Positions 44,508 through 53,146 of a DNA stretch of 64,000 bases are shown here, one piece after another (position 1 is the stretch's first letter; each line of letters begins with the position of its first letter). Position numbers and translations under genes: made by a program. The stretch is from assembly GCF_014897675.1 (NCBI RefSeq), contig NZ_JABUXU010000008.1, positions 124,001-188,000 on the forward strand. The letters run 5' to 3'. The DNA comes from Advenella sp. FME57 (GTDB lineage Bacteria > Pseudomonadota > Gammaproteobacteria > Burkholderiales > Burkholderiaceae_B). Below the pieces are notes generated by a model. That model was not told the DNA's origin and did no database searches. It saw only the letters and a list, made by a program, of their open reading frames with translations.

Positions 44508-45827
44508 ATGATCCACTATCTGAAACGAGGCCGCTCGGCCGAAGTCAAAACCGACGATGACGCCAAAGTGCGCGCCACAGTCGAAGAAATTATTCGCCGT
44601 ATTGAGCAGGACGGTGATGAAGCTGTCCGTGAATACAGCCGTAAGTTCGACAACTGGGATCCGAGCGACTTTCGCTTGTCTCGTGACCAGATCACTGCAG
44701 CACGCAAGCAACTGTCTGCACGCGAAATCGAAGATATTGCGTTCGCCCAGAAACAGGTTCGCAATTTCGCGCAGATCCAGCGAGATTCCATGAAAGATGT
44801 GGAAGTGGAGACTTATCCGGGCGTCGTTTTAGGTCATAAGCACATCCCGATGAATGCGGTGGGCTGTTATATTCCCGGCGGCAAGTACCCGTTGCTGGCA
44901 TCGGCCCACATGAGTGTGCTCACCGCAAAGGTGGCAGGCGTCAAGCGTATCGTTTCTACGGCGCCGCCGTATCAGGGCAAGCCGCATCCTGCCATTGTTA
45001 CTGCGATGGACATGGCAGGCGCCGACGAAATTCTGGTGCTCGGCGGCGTGCAGGCCGTTGTTGCCATGGCCGTTGGTACACCCAGTGTTGCTCCTGTGGA
45101 TATGCTAGTCGGTCCTGGCAACATGTTCGTTGCCGAGGCAAAGCGCCAGTTGTACGGTCGCGTAGGCATTGACCTTTTTGCGGGGCCTACCGAGACGCTG
45201 GTCATTGCCGATGACAGTGTGGACGGCCAGCTGTGCGCCGTCGATCTGCTGGGTCAGGCTGAACATGGCCCCACATCGCCCGCTGTATTGTTGACAACTA
45301 GCGAAAAGCTGGCCCGCGACACGATGGCCGAGATCGAGCGCCAACTGACGATATTGCCCACCGCAGCCATTGCCAAGAAAAGCTGGGAGGATTGTGGTGA
45401 AGTCATTGTCTGCGATACCGATGAAGAAATGCTTCGCGTTGCCGATGAGCTGGCTTTTGAACATGTGCAGGTCATGACGCACGATGTCGATTATTTCTTG
45501 AACAACATGACAAATTACGGGGCGCTGTTTTTGGGCCCGCGTACAAATGTGAGTTTTGGCGACAAGGTCATCGGCACCAACCATACGTTGCCGACCAACC
45601 GCAATGCACGCTATACGGGCGGGTTGTGGGTCGGTAAGTTTTTGAAGACCTGCACGTATCAACGCGTGCTCACTGATGCGGCCAGCGTCACCATGGGTGA
45701 ATACTGTTCCCGATTATGCCATATGGAAAACTTCGCAGGTCACGGCGAACAGGCGAATATTCGGGTACGGCGTTATGGCAATCGTCCCGATTTGCCTTGG
45801 TATGAACCGGTAAAGGATCAGGCATGA
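44508..45827 (+). CDS. HisD-family dehydrogenase, HpsN/sulfopropanediol 3-dehydrogenase-like
   Basis: 439 residues of the histidinol dehydrogenase family, a Zn-dependent NAD enzyme oxidising an alcohol to an acid in two steps. Conserved: [40 protein letters not shown] (Glu-His pair), [17 protein letters not shown] and [11 protein letters not shown]. The [15 protein letters not shown] segment differs from true HisD and is a feature I associate with the HpsN branch acting on dihydroxypropanesulfonate or similar polyols. No other his genes are near; the context (SDR, LacI, Bug, HpaI aldolase) is catabolic, so a role in histidine biosynthesis is unlikely. The substrate is inferred. Confidence 0.8.
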   Translation: MIHYLKRGRSAEVKTDDDAKVRATVEEIIRRIEQDGDEAVREYSRKFDNWDPSDFRLSRDQITAARKQLSAREIEDIAFAQKQVRNFAQIQRDSMKDVEVETYPGVVLGHKHIPMNAVGCYIPGGKYPLLASAHMSVLTAKVAGVKRIVSTAPPYQGKPHPAIVTAMDMAGADEILVLGGVQAVVAMAVGTPSVAPVDMLVGPGNMFVAEAKRQLYGRVGIDLFAGPTETLVIADDSVDGQLCAVDLLGQAEHGPTSPAVLLTTSEKLARDTMAEIERQLTILPTAAIAKKSWEDCGEVIVCDTDEEMLRVADELAFEHVQVMTHDVDYFLNNMTNYGALFLGPRTNVSFGDKVIGTNHTLPTNRNARYTGGLWVGKFLKTCTYQRVLTDAASVTMGEYCSRLCHMENFAGHGEQANIRVRRYGNRPDLPWYEPVKDQA

Positions 45828-46591
45828 TCGAACTGCCCAAAAGCCCGAGTTTTCGGCTGGACGGCAAACGCGCACTGATAACAGGTGGCAGCAGCGGCAT
45901 CGGGCTGGCTGCGGCCACCGCGTTAGGCCGCGCTGGCGCCCATGTAACACTGGCGGCGCGCCGGGCAGCCGAACTTGAAAGCGCGTGTACAGCCTTGCGT
46001 GACAGCCAAGTCTCGTGTGATTTCGTGGTATTGGACGTGACACGATCGGCAGATGTTGACGCTGCCGTTGCGGATGCATCGCCATACGACATTCTTGTTA
46101 ACAACGCGGGGATGAACCGACCTGTGTCTCTGGTCGAACAGAGCGATAACGACATTGATGACGTATTTGACCTGAACGTAAAGGCGGCGTTCTATACCAG
46201 CCGGGCAGTGGCACGTAAACTGCTGGCGGCCAAGCGCTCCGGCTCCATTATCAACATTTCATCGCAGATGGGCCATGTAGGAAGTGCGCGACGGGTGTTG
46301 TATTGTGCGAGCAAGCATGCCATGGAAGGCATGACCAAAGCGCTGGCATGGGAATTGGGGGCAAATGGTATCCGGGTAAATTCGATCTGCCCCACCTTTA
46401 TTGAAACGCCTATGACCGCAGCGATGTTTGACGAGCCTGGCTTTAAGCAGTGGGTTTGCGAGCGAATTGCGCTGGGCCGTCTGGGTCGGGTCGATGAGGT
46501 TATGGGGGCAGTGGTATTTCTGGCCAGCAGTGCGTCCAGCCTGATGACAGGCAGCGCCCTGATGCTGGATGGAGGATGGACCGCAGCATGA
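45824..46591 (+). CDS. short-chain dehydrogenase/reductase
   Basis: 255 residues, classical [11 protein letters not shown] for NAD(P), NNAGMNRP, the catalytic Ser in [23 protein letters not shown] with YCASK as the Tyr-Lys motif, and a C-terminal [13 protein letters not shown]. Overlaps the stop of the HpsN-like gene by four bases and the LacI gene by four bases. Probably oxidises or epimerises a hydroxyl group on the same polyol or hydroxy acid, as HpsO-type SDRs do. Confidence 0.88.
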   Translation: MIELPKSPSFRLDGKRALITGGSSGIGLAAATALGRAGAHVTLAARRAAELESACTALRDSQVSCDFVVLDVTRSADVDAAVADASPYDILVNNAGMNRPVSLVEQSDNDIDDVFDLNVKAAFYTSRAVARKLLAAKRSGSIINISSQMGHVGSARRVLYCASKHAMEGMTKALAWELGANGIRVNSICPTFIETPMTAAMFDEPGFKQWVCERIALGRLGRVDEVMGAVVFLASSASSLMTGSALMLDGGWTAA

Positions 46592-47604
46592 AGACCGCAC
46601 CACGCGCGCAAGATGTGGCTGATCTGGCGCAAGTATCGCAATCGGCGGTCAGCCGCACGTTCACACCAGGGGCCAGCGTATCCGAAAGCACGCGTAACAA
46701 GGTGCTGGCAGCCGCGCAGCGCCTGGGCTACCGGCCAAATGCCCTGGCCCGCAGTCTGATCACGCGGCAAAGCCGCATCGTGGCACTGGTGATGAGCTAT
46801 CTGGAGAACCAGTTTTATCCATTGGTCATTGAAAAGCTGTCCCAGAAGCTGCAAAAGCAGGGTTATCACGTACTGATGTTCATTGCAGATATTGACGAGG
46901 GCGCCGACGGGGTTTTGGCCGATATCCTACAATACCAGGTCGAGGGCATCGTCATGGCGTCAACTATGTTGTCACCGACATTGGCCAAAAGTTGCTCGGA
47001 CTTGGGGGTGCCCGTCGTGCAGTTCAACCGCATCTCGGATTTGGGCGGACTGACACGCTACGCGACCAGTTCAGTGACGTCGGACAATGCGGCTGGCGGT
47101 CGGCTGGCTGCTGAACTGTTAGTGGCAAGGGGCTACAAACGAATCGCGTTTCTGGCAGGACTGGAGGATTCATCAACCAGCCTGGAACGTGAGCGTGGCT
47201 TTAAGCAGGCGCTGGCCAACTTGGGGACAGGCGTGTCTTATCGCGATACGGGCCACTACAGTTTTCACGGGGCTCAAGAGGCCATGCGACGTCTGTTTGC
47301 CCATGCCGATCGTCCTGATGCGGTGTTTGTCGCCAACGATCACATGGCTATCGCAGCCATGGACGTGTTGCGCCAGGAATTTTGCTTGCGCGTACCCGAA
47401 GACGTGGGTGTGATCGGTTTTGACGATGTTCCCCAGGCGTCCTGGGGGGCGTACCAACTGACCACCGTCTATCAGAGGGTAGAACCCATGGTAGACGCTA
47501 CGGTTGAGCTTTTGCTCGAGCAGATGCGTGGTGAAGTGCGAGCGCGTGAGATCGTGGTTCCGTGTATGTTGGTGGAAAGAAAAACAGTCAGGCCCGCGAC
47601 ATAG
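46588..47604 (+). CDS. LacI-family transcriptional regulator
   Basis: 338 residues from ATG 46588 ([25 protein letters not shown]); the earlier ATG at 46576 lies directly on a GGAGG with no spacing. HTH near the N-terminus with the hinge GYRPNALARSLITRQS, then a periplasmic-binding-like sensor domain (VALVMSYLENQFYP, VFVANDHMAIAAMDVLRQ, GVIGFDDVP). Embedded within the operon and coupled to the SDR gene. The palindrome at 44432 is a likely target. Confidence 0.88.
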   Translation: MKTAPRAQDVADLAQVSQSAVSRTFTPGASVSESTRNKVLAAAQRLGYRPNALARSLITRQSRIVALVMSYLENQFYPLVIEKLSQKLQKQGYHVLMFIADIDEGADGVLADILQYQVEGIVMASTMLSPTLAKSCSDLGVPVVQFNRISDLGGLTRYATSSVTSDNAAGGRLAAELLVARGYKRIAFLAGLEDSSTSLERERGFKQALANLGTGVSYRDTGHYSFHGAQEAMRRLFAHADRPDAVFVANDHMAIAAMDVLRQEFCLRVPEDVGVIGFDDVPQASWGAYQLTTVYQRVEPMVDATVELLLEQMRGEVRAREIVVPCMLVERKTVRPAT

Positions 47605-47626
47605 CGGACAACTAATTAAATTTTAA

Positions 47627-47650
47627 GTCGCGGGTAATTTAGCCCGTGAC
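47627..47650. other. intercistronic hairpin before Bug gene
   Basis: GTCGCGGG, loop TAATTTAG, CCCGTGAC: an 8-bp stem with one G-U pair, in the 67-bp gap between the lacI-type gene and the Bug gene. It may be a transcription-attenuating or mRNA-processing structure that lets the binding protein be expressed differently from the upstream genes. Confidence 0.4.
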
Positions 47651-47671
47651 CAGGAAAATGGAGATTGTAAT

Positions 47672-48658
47672 ATGAAAAAACGAAACCTGTTCTCAGGTGT
47701 ATTATGCGCAGCCGCGCTGCTGGCTATCGGCCCAATCGCGCACGCGCAAAGCGCCACCAAATGGCCTGAAAAACCCGTGAGATACATCGTGCCTTTTTCA
47801 CCGGGTGGCGTATCTGATGGGGTGGCGCGATTGCTGGCTGAGCAATTGTCCAAACAACTCGGACAGAGCATGATCATTGAGAACAAGCCCGGTGTATCCG
47901 GCATCCTGGGCACGCAAACCGTAGCGCGGTCTGCACCAGACGGCTACACGATCATGGGGGGCACAATTACCACGCACGCAGTCAATCCGTTTTTTGTGAA
48001 ATCCTTAAGTTACGACCCCGTCAAGGACTTTACACCCGTCGCCCTTGTCGGAATGGTCAGCAACGCGTTGGTTGTGCGTGCAGATAGCCCCTACAATAGT
48101 GTGCAGGATGTGATCGATGCTGCGCGCAACAAACCTGGCGCATTAAACTACGGGACGGCCGGACCGGGTACGTCGCAACACCTTTCTGGTCAGTTATTCC
48201 AGTCCATCACCAAGACCTCATTGCAACAGATTTCTTACAAGGGCGGATCGCAGGCAATGGTGGATCTGATAGGTGGCCAGATCGATCTGATTTTCGAAAC
48301 AGTGGCGGCGGCCCGGCCGATGATAGATTCCAAGCGCGTCAAAGTATTGGGTGTGACTTCGGCCACGGCACTGGCGGATCTGCCCGGCGTAAAACCACTA
48401 GCCGAGCTTGGCGTGCCCGGCTTTGAAATGCAGTCGTGGCAGGGTGTTTTTGCCCCTGCAGGCACGCCGCAAGCGATCGTTGACAAACTGGCACGTGAAG
48501 TCGCGATCGCAGTTAAGATGCCTGAATTTGGCGCAAAGCTGCGGCAGTTGGGTGTAGAGCCCGATGGTCGCGGCAGCAAGGAATTTGGGGCTTTTCAGAC
48601 TGCTGAAGTTCAAAAGTGGCACAAGGTCGTCCAAGAGGCAGGCATAAAGGCCAACTGA
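47672..48658 (+). CDS. Bug/TctC-family periplasmic substrate-binding protein
   Basis: 328 residues with a signal peptide (cleavage near AHAQS), WPEKPVRYIVPFSPGGVSDG, IENKPGVSGILG, RSAPDGYTIMGG, ISYKGGSQAMVDLIGGQ and LPGVKPLAELGVPGFEMQSWQG. It sits between the regulator and the aldolase of the HpsN-like operon and should bind that pathway's starting compound. Confidence 0.9.
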   Translation: MKKRNLFSGVLCAAALLAIGPIAHAQSATKWPEKPVRYIVPFSPGGVSDGVARLLAEQLSKQLGQSMIIENKPGVSGILGTQTVARSAPDGYTIMGGTITTHAVNPFFVKSLSYDPVKDFTPVALVGMVSNALVVRADSPYNSVQDVIDAARNKPGALNYGTAGPGTSQHLSGQLFQSITKTSLQQISYKGGSQAMVDLIGGQIDLIFETVAAARPMIDSKRVKVLGVTSATALADLPGVKPLAELGVPGFEMQSWQGVFAPAGTPQAIVDKLAREVAIAVKMPEFGAKLRQLGVEPDGRGSKEFGAFQTAEVQKWHKVVQEAGIKAN

Positions 48659-48682
48659 TAAGACAGAGAAAGGGAAACAGGT

Positions 48683-49468
48683 ATGACAGAGTCTCATTAT
48701 TCGCTGGACGGCCGATTGCCGGCGTTGCTGCGCGGACAGCAGCGTGTGCGCGGTTTATTTAACGGGCTGCCCAGCCCTGCAATCGTCGAGATGTGCGGTT
48801 ACGCAGGATTTGATTTTATTATCATCGACAATGAACACGGCAGCGCCGATCTGGGCGTGACCGAGAATATGCTGCGGGCCGCACGCGCCAGCGGCATTAT
48901 CCCGGTTGTGCGGTGTTTCGCTCACGACTTGCCACGTGTATTGGACATGGGGGCCAGTGCGGTGCAAATTCCCATGGTGGAGTCGGTCGAGCAGGCGCGG
49001 GAATTGGCCGCGCGCGTGTTTTATCCGCCCAAGGGCATACGAGGCAGTGCATTCAGTACACGAGCAGCAGGATACGGGGCGTTTAGCGGTGCTGGTCACA
49101 CGCAGCGCAGTAACGAGGGCATCAGTCTGATCGTGATGTTAGAAACGCCCCAGGCGATCGCGCAGGCGTACGATATCGCAAGTGTAGAAGGCGTCGATGC
49201 CGTGTTTATCGGCCCGAATGATCTGGCGCATGCCATGGGGCATGGCAGCGACTGGAACGCGCCGCCAGTGCAGCAGGCAATCCGGCAAGGGCTGGCAGCC
49301 ATAACGAGCGCCGGCAAGTGTCCGGGCATCATTGCGCTGACACCTGAAGATGAAGAGAAGTATGCAGCACTGGGTGCCAGGTATTTCGCCAATGTAAGTA
49401 CTGCCTTGATAACCCGTGCGTTCAAACAGGCGGCCAGCAAGGGAGACGAAGCGGCACTACGCTATTGA
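48683..49468 (+). CDS. HpcH/HpaI-family aldolase
   Basis: 261 residues. Class II pyruvate aldolase of the HpaI type that cleaves 4-hydroxy-2-oxo acids to pyruvate and an aldehyde. Seen: FIIIDNEHGSAD (base and metal region), VQIPMVESVEQA, FYPPKGIRGSAFSTRAAGYG, LIVMLETPQAI (metal-binding Glu) and GPNDLAHAMG. Usual length. Last gene of the operon, 24 bp after the Bug gene; it may cleave the keto acid formed by the upstream dehydrogenases. Confidence 0.88.
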   Translation: MTESHYSLDGRLPALLRGQQRVRGLFNGLPSPAIVEMCGYAGFDFIIIDNEHGSADLGVTENMLRAARASGIIPVVRCFAHDLPRVLDMGASAVQIPMVESVEQARELAARVFYPPKGIRGSAFSTRAAGYGAFSGAGHTQRSNEGISLIVMLETPQAIAQAYDIASVEGVDAVFIGPNDLAHAMGHGSDWNAPPVQQAIRQGLAAITSAGKCPGIIALTPEDEEKYAALGARYFANVSTALITRAFKQAASKGDEAALRY

Positions 49469-49695
49469 GTCGCACGTTCCCGTTCTGCACACGAGCCAGT
49501 CGTATTATCCTAACTATACCGGGACTCATTAGACGGGCACGGCGAGTTTCTGACACCCGGACGTGTGTCGGCAGGCGTACGTAGTGTTGGTTCGGTGGTG
49601 TCAATATGCGCTGACTGAGCAACAGGGCACCGTCGCTCCGCTATAAGCATCGCGTGTGACAGCACCGCAGGTGTTCAATTGCATTGAATACCCCT

Positions 49696-49875
49696 TTAGC
49701 CGGGCTTTACCCCGCCGATCGGCGGTTCTGCGTCTAGCGCGTCGGCAAACTTTCGCATGGATTTGACGAACGCATCAAGCTCGTCTTTGCTCCAGTCCTT
49801 GAAGATCGCATTGGCCATGCGTTCTCGTGCAGTGTCGATGCTTATGATTGTCGCCAAAGCGGCTGCCATGCCGGT
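49696..49875 (-). pseudogene. 3' remnant of a MarR-family gene
   Basis: The minus strand here encodes RERMANAIFKDWSKDELDAF followed by VKSMRKFADAL, then a stop at 49696-49698. It closely matches the C-terminus of the intact MarR protein at 52614-53102; about 100 bp (49739-49841) align with 52645-52747 with few differences. The N-terminal part and HTH are absent, and the adjacent rrf2-type gene ends at 49881. It is a truncated duplicate, probably left by a duplication or recombination of the MarR cassette. Confidence 0.8.
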
Positions 49876-49880
49876 GAGAT

Positions 49881-50318
49881 TTACTTCTTCCGATTACGCC
49901 ACTCTGGTGGTGCCGCGTCGTTCGCAATGTCTGAAAGTCGTTTTTCGCCGAACAATTGTAGCAACATATTTTCTGCGGAAATCGATGTCTCTTTAATGTG
50001 TCGATTCACCGCCGCCTCTACGGGGCAAGAGGGTTTGTCATGCACCGGGCCGAACACAAATGGCGCGGTATATCCAATGGCATCGTAGACATCTCTCATC
50101 GTAAGTTCATTGAGATCACATGCGAGCGTCCAGCCACCGCCCGGACCACCGGTCGACTTTACATGGCCAGACTCACGAAGCACAGCCATGGTGCGTCGAA
50201 CTACGACAGGGTTCGTTTGAAGCATTTGTGCAATCGTATCTGAGGTGGTTGAGCCCCCGCGAAGATGCATATGGATCAGAATGTGCAGAAGTCGAGCGAG
50301 TCTGGTATCGCGTTGCAT
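49881..50318 (-). CDS. Rrf2-family transcriptional regulator, YwnA-like
   Basis: 145 residues. Winged-helix Rrf2 protein: RLARLLHILIHMHLRGGSTTSDTIAQML, PVVVRRTMAVLRESGHVKSTGGPGGGWTLA. It lacks the three-Cys cluster of IscR/NsrR (only single Cys in ACDLN and SCPVEA), so it is more likely a redox- or ligand-sensing YwnA-type member than an Fe-S protein. Divergent from the epoxide hydrolase gene; a CGTAAC-N7-GTTACG repeat lies between them. Confidence 0.88.
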   Translation of the reverse strand: MQRDTRLARLLHILIHMHLRGGSTTSDTIAQMLQTNPVVVRRTMAVLRESGHVKSTGGPGGGWTLACDLNELTMRDVYDAIGYTAPFVFGPVHDKPSCPVEAAVNRHIKETSISAENMLLQLFGEKRLSDIANDAAPPEWRNRKK

Positions 50319-50337
50319 GAGTCGAAGCCTGAATATT

Positions 50338-50356
50338 CGTAACTTTTTATGTTACG
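50338..50356. promoter_or_regulatory. candidate Rrf2 operator
   Basis: CGTAAC (50338-50343), TTTTTAT, GTTACG (50351-50356): a perfect 6+6 inverted repeat with a 7-base spacer between the divergent rrf2-like and epoxide hydrolase genes. Confidence 0.6.
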
Positions 50357-50402
50357 CTATTTGGACGTTTTTGTGTAAATTTAACCCTTTGCCAGAGCAA
50401 CC

Positions 50403-51377
50403 ATGAACACATATCGTCAAACATTTATTGCCGCTAACGGAATCCGTCTGCACGTCGCAGAACAGGGTGAAGGTCCCTTGGTTATTCTCTGTCACGGTTT
50501 TCCAGAGACATCGCATGCTTGGAGGCACCAACTGGCGGCATTAGCTGACGCGGGCTACCACGCAATCGCTCCAGATTTGCGGGGCTATGGAGCTAGTGAA
50601 TGTCCATCAGCGATCGGACAATACACGTCCTTGGATATCGTGAGTGACCTTGTCGCGTTGATCGATGCCTTGGGAGAGCGCGATGCCGTGGTGGTGGGGA
50701 ACGATTGGGGTGCAACCATTGCCTGGCAAGCGGCGTTGCTTCGACCAGACCGTTTTCGCGCTGTCGCTGCCCTCGGGGTGCCGATGATGGGTAGGGCGCC
50801 AATGGCACCGAGTCGACTCTTTCCGCAGACGGACCAGGTGTGGTTCTACACGCATTATTTCTCTGAGCCTGGGTTAGCCGAAAGCGAACTTGAGCGTAAC
50901 GTTGGCGCAACATTGCGCAAAATCTATTTTTCCGCCTCCGGTGACATTGGTGTCCGTGACCACGATACGCCCAATCCCTTTGGGCTTATACCGCGAAATG
51001 GAGGAATTCTTGATTCTTTGAGTGATCCGCCCGTGATGCCCGCATGGCTTGCTTCCGGCGATCTGGAAAAATTTGTACAAGCATTCAGTATTTCTGGTTT
51101 TCGCGGGGGGTTGAACTACTATCGCAACCTTGACCGCAATTGGGAAGTGCAAGCTGCATTTGAGGGTTTGCTCGTTCAGGTTCCCGCCCTTTATCTTGTC
51201 GGCGAACGCGACACCGGTCTGGCAATCCCCGGCATGCAGCAAATCATTGACGCCATGCCCCAGCTTGTGCCAAACCTGCATGAATCTCGGTTGATTCCGG
51301 GAGCCGGGCATTGGTTACAGCAAGAGAGGCCGGATTGCGTTAACGCTGCTTTGATTAAGTTTCTTGGCCAGCTTTAA
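50403..51377 (+). CDS. epoxide hydrolase-type alpha/beta hydrolase
   Basis: 324 residues. Alpha/beta hydrolase with HGFPETSHAWRHQ (oxyanion HGFP), the nucleophile elbow VVGNDWGATIAW in which Asp replaces Ser as in epoxide hydrolases and haloalkane dehalogenases, an acid region near LVGERDTG, and the catalytic His in GAGHWLQQERPD. Lid tyrosines (FYTHYF, NYYRN) support epoxide hydrolase. Converts an epoxide to a diol in the cytoplasm. Divergent from an Rrf2 regulator. Confidence 0.88.
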   Translation: MNTYRQTFIAANGIRLHVAEQGEGPLVILCHGFPETSHAWRHQLAALADAGYHAIAPDLRGYGASECPSAIGQYTSLDIVSDLVALIDALGERDAVVVGNDWGATIAWQAALLRPDRFRAVAALGVPMMGRAPMAPSRLFPQTDQVWFYTHYFSEPGLAESELERNVGATLRKIYFSASGDIGVRDHDTPNPFGLIPRNGGILDSLSDPPVMPAWLASGDLEKFVQAFSISGFRGGLNYYRNLDRNWEVQAAFEGLLVQVPALYLVGERDTGLAIPGMQQIIDAMPQLVPNLHESRLIPGAGHWLQQERPDCVNAALIKFLGQL

Positions 51378-51477
51378 TGAGCCAGGCGGATACTTGATGT
51401 CTCCGCAAGGAATGATGGCCAATGATTGTTGGCGCAATTCGACGACTGAGTATGTTTTCATATATTGATGCGGGGTT

Positions 51478-52341
51478 TTACATCTTTGCGACAATTTCCC
51501 CCACTTTTGCCAACACCGCCTTGTGTACTGTGCTGTTTACTTTGTCGTTTGTGTAATAGGCGGCTACTAATAGCGGCTCGCGTTGGGGCGGCGTGATAAT
51601 GGCGATGTCATTGCTCGTATCGCTGGCCGCTCCTGTTTTGTCGCCGATACGCCAGTTTGCTGGCAGTCCGGCTTTTAATGCCTGGGAGCCGGTCTGGTTC
51701 ATCTCAAACATGCGTACCAGTCGTGCGCGAGACTCTGAGGACAATGCTCCGCCCAGTAAAATTTTTTTCATATTCTCGAGCATTGATTCCGGCGTGGTGG
51801 TATCCTCGTCGCCTTGCTGGATACCATTAAGTGGCTCAATATGGTCCAGTCGTGTTTTGGTGTCGCCAAGGTTGCGAGCGTAAGCGGTTAGGGCGGCAGG
51901 ACCGCCGAGTGTGTCAAGTAGTAGGTTGGCTGCGGTGTTGTCGCTCATGATCATTGTGGCTTCGCACAGTTCCAGTACGCTCATGCCTGGCTGTCCGACA
52001 TTGAGACCGGCTACGGGAGCCCACTGAACAATCGCGGATTTGTCAAATGTGATTCGTTGCTCCAGCAATTCTTTACCGTTATCCACTCGCTTCAATACTG
52101 CTGCCGTCAACAGCAGCTTGAACGTGCTACAGATCAGGAAGCGCTCGTCGCTGCGATGAGCAACCCGAGTTCCATTCGCTGTGTCATGAATTGCTACGCC
52201 CAGTCTGCCACCGTAATCGCGTTCCAGCACAGTTAACAGCGCTGCCGTCTTTTCCTCGTTTTGTGCAAAAGAAAAAGCGGGTTGCAACAAATAAGCGGCG
52301 GTTCCGTACATCGCGCCAGCCAGTAAACGTCTTCTATTCAT
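51478..52341 (-). CDS. class A beta-lactamase with shortened omega loop
   Basis: 287 residues. Serine beta-lactamase acting in the periplasm. Motifs: CSTFK (Ser72, Lys75), SDN (133-135), Glu169 in IEPLN, and KTG (235-237). The N-terminus MNRRRLLAGAM resembles a twin-arginine (Tat) signal, ending near FSFAQ. The omega loop reads LDHIEPLN followed by GIQQGDEDTTTP, two residues shorter than the LDRxEPxLN...D-T-T-x-P loop of TEM/CTX-M, and the loop Arg (Ambler 164) is His. Cys71 before the nucleophile is shared with KPC/SME-type enzymes, but the partner Cys at 238 is Ala. No ampR/blaR partner adjacent. The substrate range may be unusual. Confidence 0.9.
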   Translation of the reverse strand: MNRRRLLAGAMYGTAAYLLQPAFSFAQNEEKTAALLTVLERDYGGRLGVAIHDTANGTRVAHRSDERFLICSTFKLLLTAAVLKRVDNGKELLEQRITFDKSAIVQWAPVAGLNVGQPGMSVLELCEATMIMSDNTAANLLLDTLGGPAALTAYARNLGDTKTRLDHIEPLNGIQQGDEDTTTPESMLENMKKILLGGALSSESRARLVRMFEMNQTGSQALKAGLPANWRIGDKTGAASDTSNDIAIITPPQREPLLVAAYYTNDKVNSTVHKAVLAKVGEIVAKM

Positions 52342-52613
52342 AAATGTATTTCAATTGTGAGGGGGAGAAAGTGGCAGAATAAATTTTGATGCTCGAGTGA
52401 TCTTTTGATGACTGATAGGGTACTACACGATTGTATGGAACTAAACTTATGCATATCGTGCGTGTCTCTCATTTTTTGTCTCTCGGTTCCATTGAAGTCC
52501 ACTCCATGTTTACTCGTCAGACTACCCAATGGCGTATTCAGATTAGGCAGCGGCAGCGACCCTTTCCCACTGGCCGTTCTTTGAATAACCCAGCCAGGTG
52601 ACCGAGTCTGATC
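52342..52613. other. gap upstream of beta-lactamase gene
   Basis: 272 bases containing the presumed beta-lactamase promoter and the 3' side of the MarR gene. No regulator gene, clear promoter boxes or terminator could be identified. Confidence 0.4.
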
Positions 52614-53102
52614 TCAAGAACCGCCCAGCGTCGCTTCTTCCAGGGCGTCGGCAAACTTTCGCATTGATTTGACGAACGCATCAAGTTCGTCTTTGCTCCA
52701 GTCTTTGAAGACCTCATCGGCCATGCGTTCCCGTGCAGCGTCGATGCGGTCTGTCATTGCCTTACCTTCTGCAGAGATGACCGCCTCGCGCACCCGCCGA
52801 TCCAGGGAATTTGCCCGGCGCTTGACGAGTCCGAGACTTTCGAGCCTGGCAACCTGGCGGCTGATGGTGGTGTAGTCGCGTCCCGACCGGTCGGCCAGAT
52901 CCACCACGCCGATCGGCCCCAGTCGTTCGACCATCACGAGTACCGAGAACAACGCCCGATCCAGCCGGATTCCGGCTTGTTCGATCATCTTTTCGTCGTT
53001 CCGTGGGCGGTTCAGCACACTGAGGATGCTGATCAATGATCCATGAACGGATTTCATTTGCTCTGATATATGTGTATCTTGCACATTTTTTCTAAATGAC
53101 AT
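52614..53102 (-). CDS. MarR-family transcriptional regulator
   Basis: 162 residues. Winged helix with GPIGVVDLADRSGRDYTTISRQVARLESLGLVKRRANSLDRRVREA, the canonical MarR recognition helix and wing. AGGAG lies eight bases before ATG 53102. It is divergent from the flavin monooxygenase gene; two ATATGTGTA...TGCA elements flank its start. Its C-terminus has a degraded duplicate at 49696. Confidence 0.9.
   Translation of the reverse strand: MSFRKNVQDTHISEQMKSVHGSLISILSVLNRPRNDEKMIEQAGIRLDRALFSVLVMVERLGPIGVVDLADRSGRDYTTISRQVARLESLGLVKRRANSLDRRVREAVISAEGKAMTDRIDAARERMADEVFKDWSKDELDAFVKSMRKFADALEEATLGGS
53068..53083. promoter_or_regulatory. candidate MarR operator, site 1
   Basis: ATATGTGTATCTTGCA (53068-53083), inside the first codons of the marR-type gene. 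The reverse complement of the site at 53121-53136 is ATATGTGTAATATGCA, matching at 13 of 16 positions. Confidence 0.5.
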
Positions 53103-53120
53103 AATATAACTCCTATTGAG

Positions 53121-53136
53121 TGCATATTACACATAT
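53121..53136. promoter_or_regulatory. candidate MarR operator, site 2
   Basis: TGCATATTACACATAT (53121-53136), just upstream of the monooxygenase start and inverted relative to site 1. The two centres are 53 bp apart, close to five helical turns. Confidence 0.5.
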
Positions 53137-53146
53137 TGGAGCGACC

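Noticed and set aside
44508-45827. Histidine biosynthesis gene hisD
   Set aside because: The family is right, but the catabolic neighbours and the HpsN-type [11 protein letters not shown] segment argue against a role in histidine synthesis.
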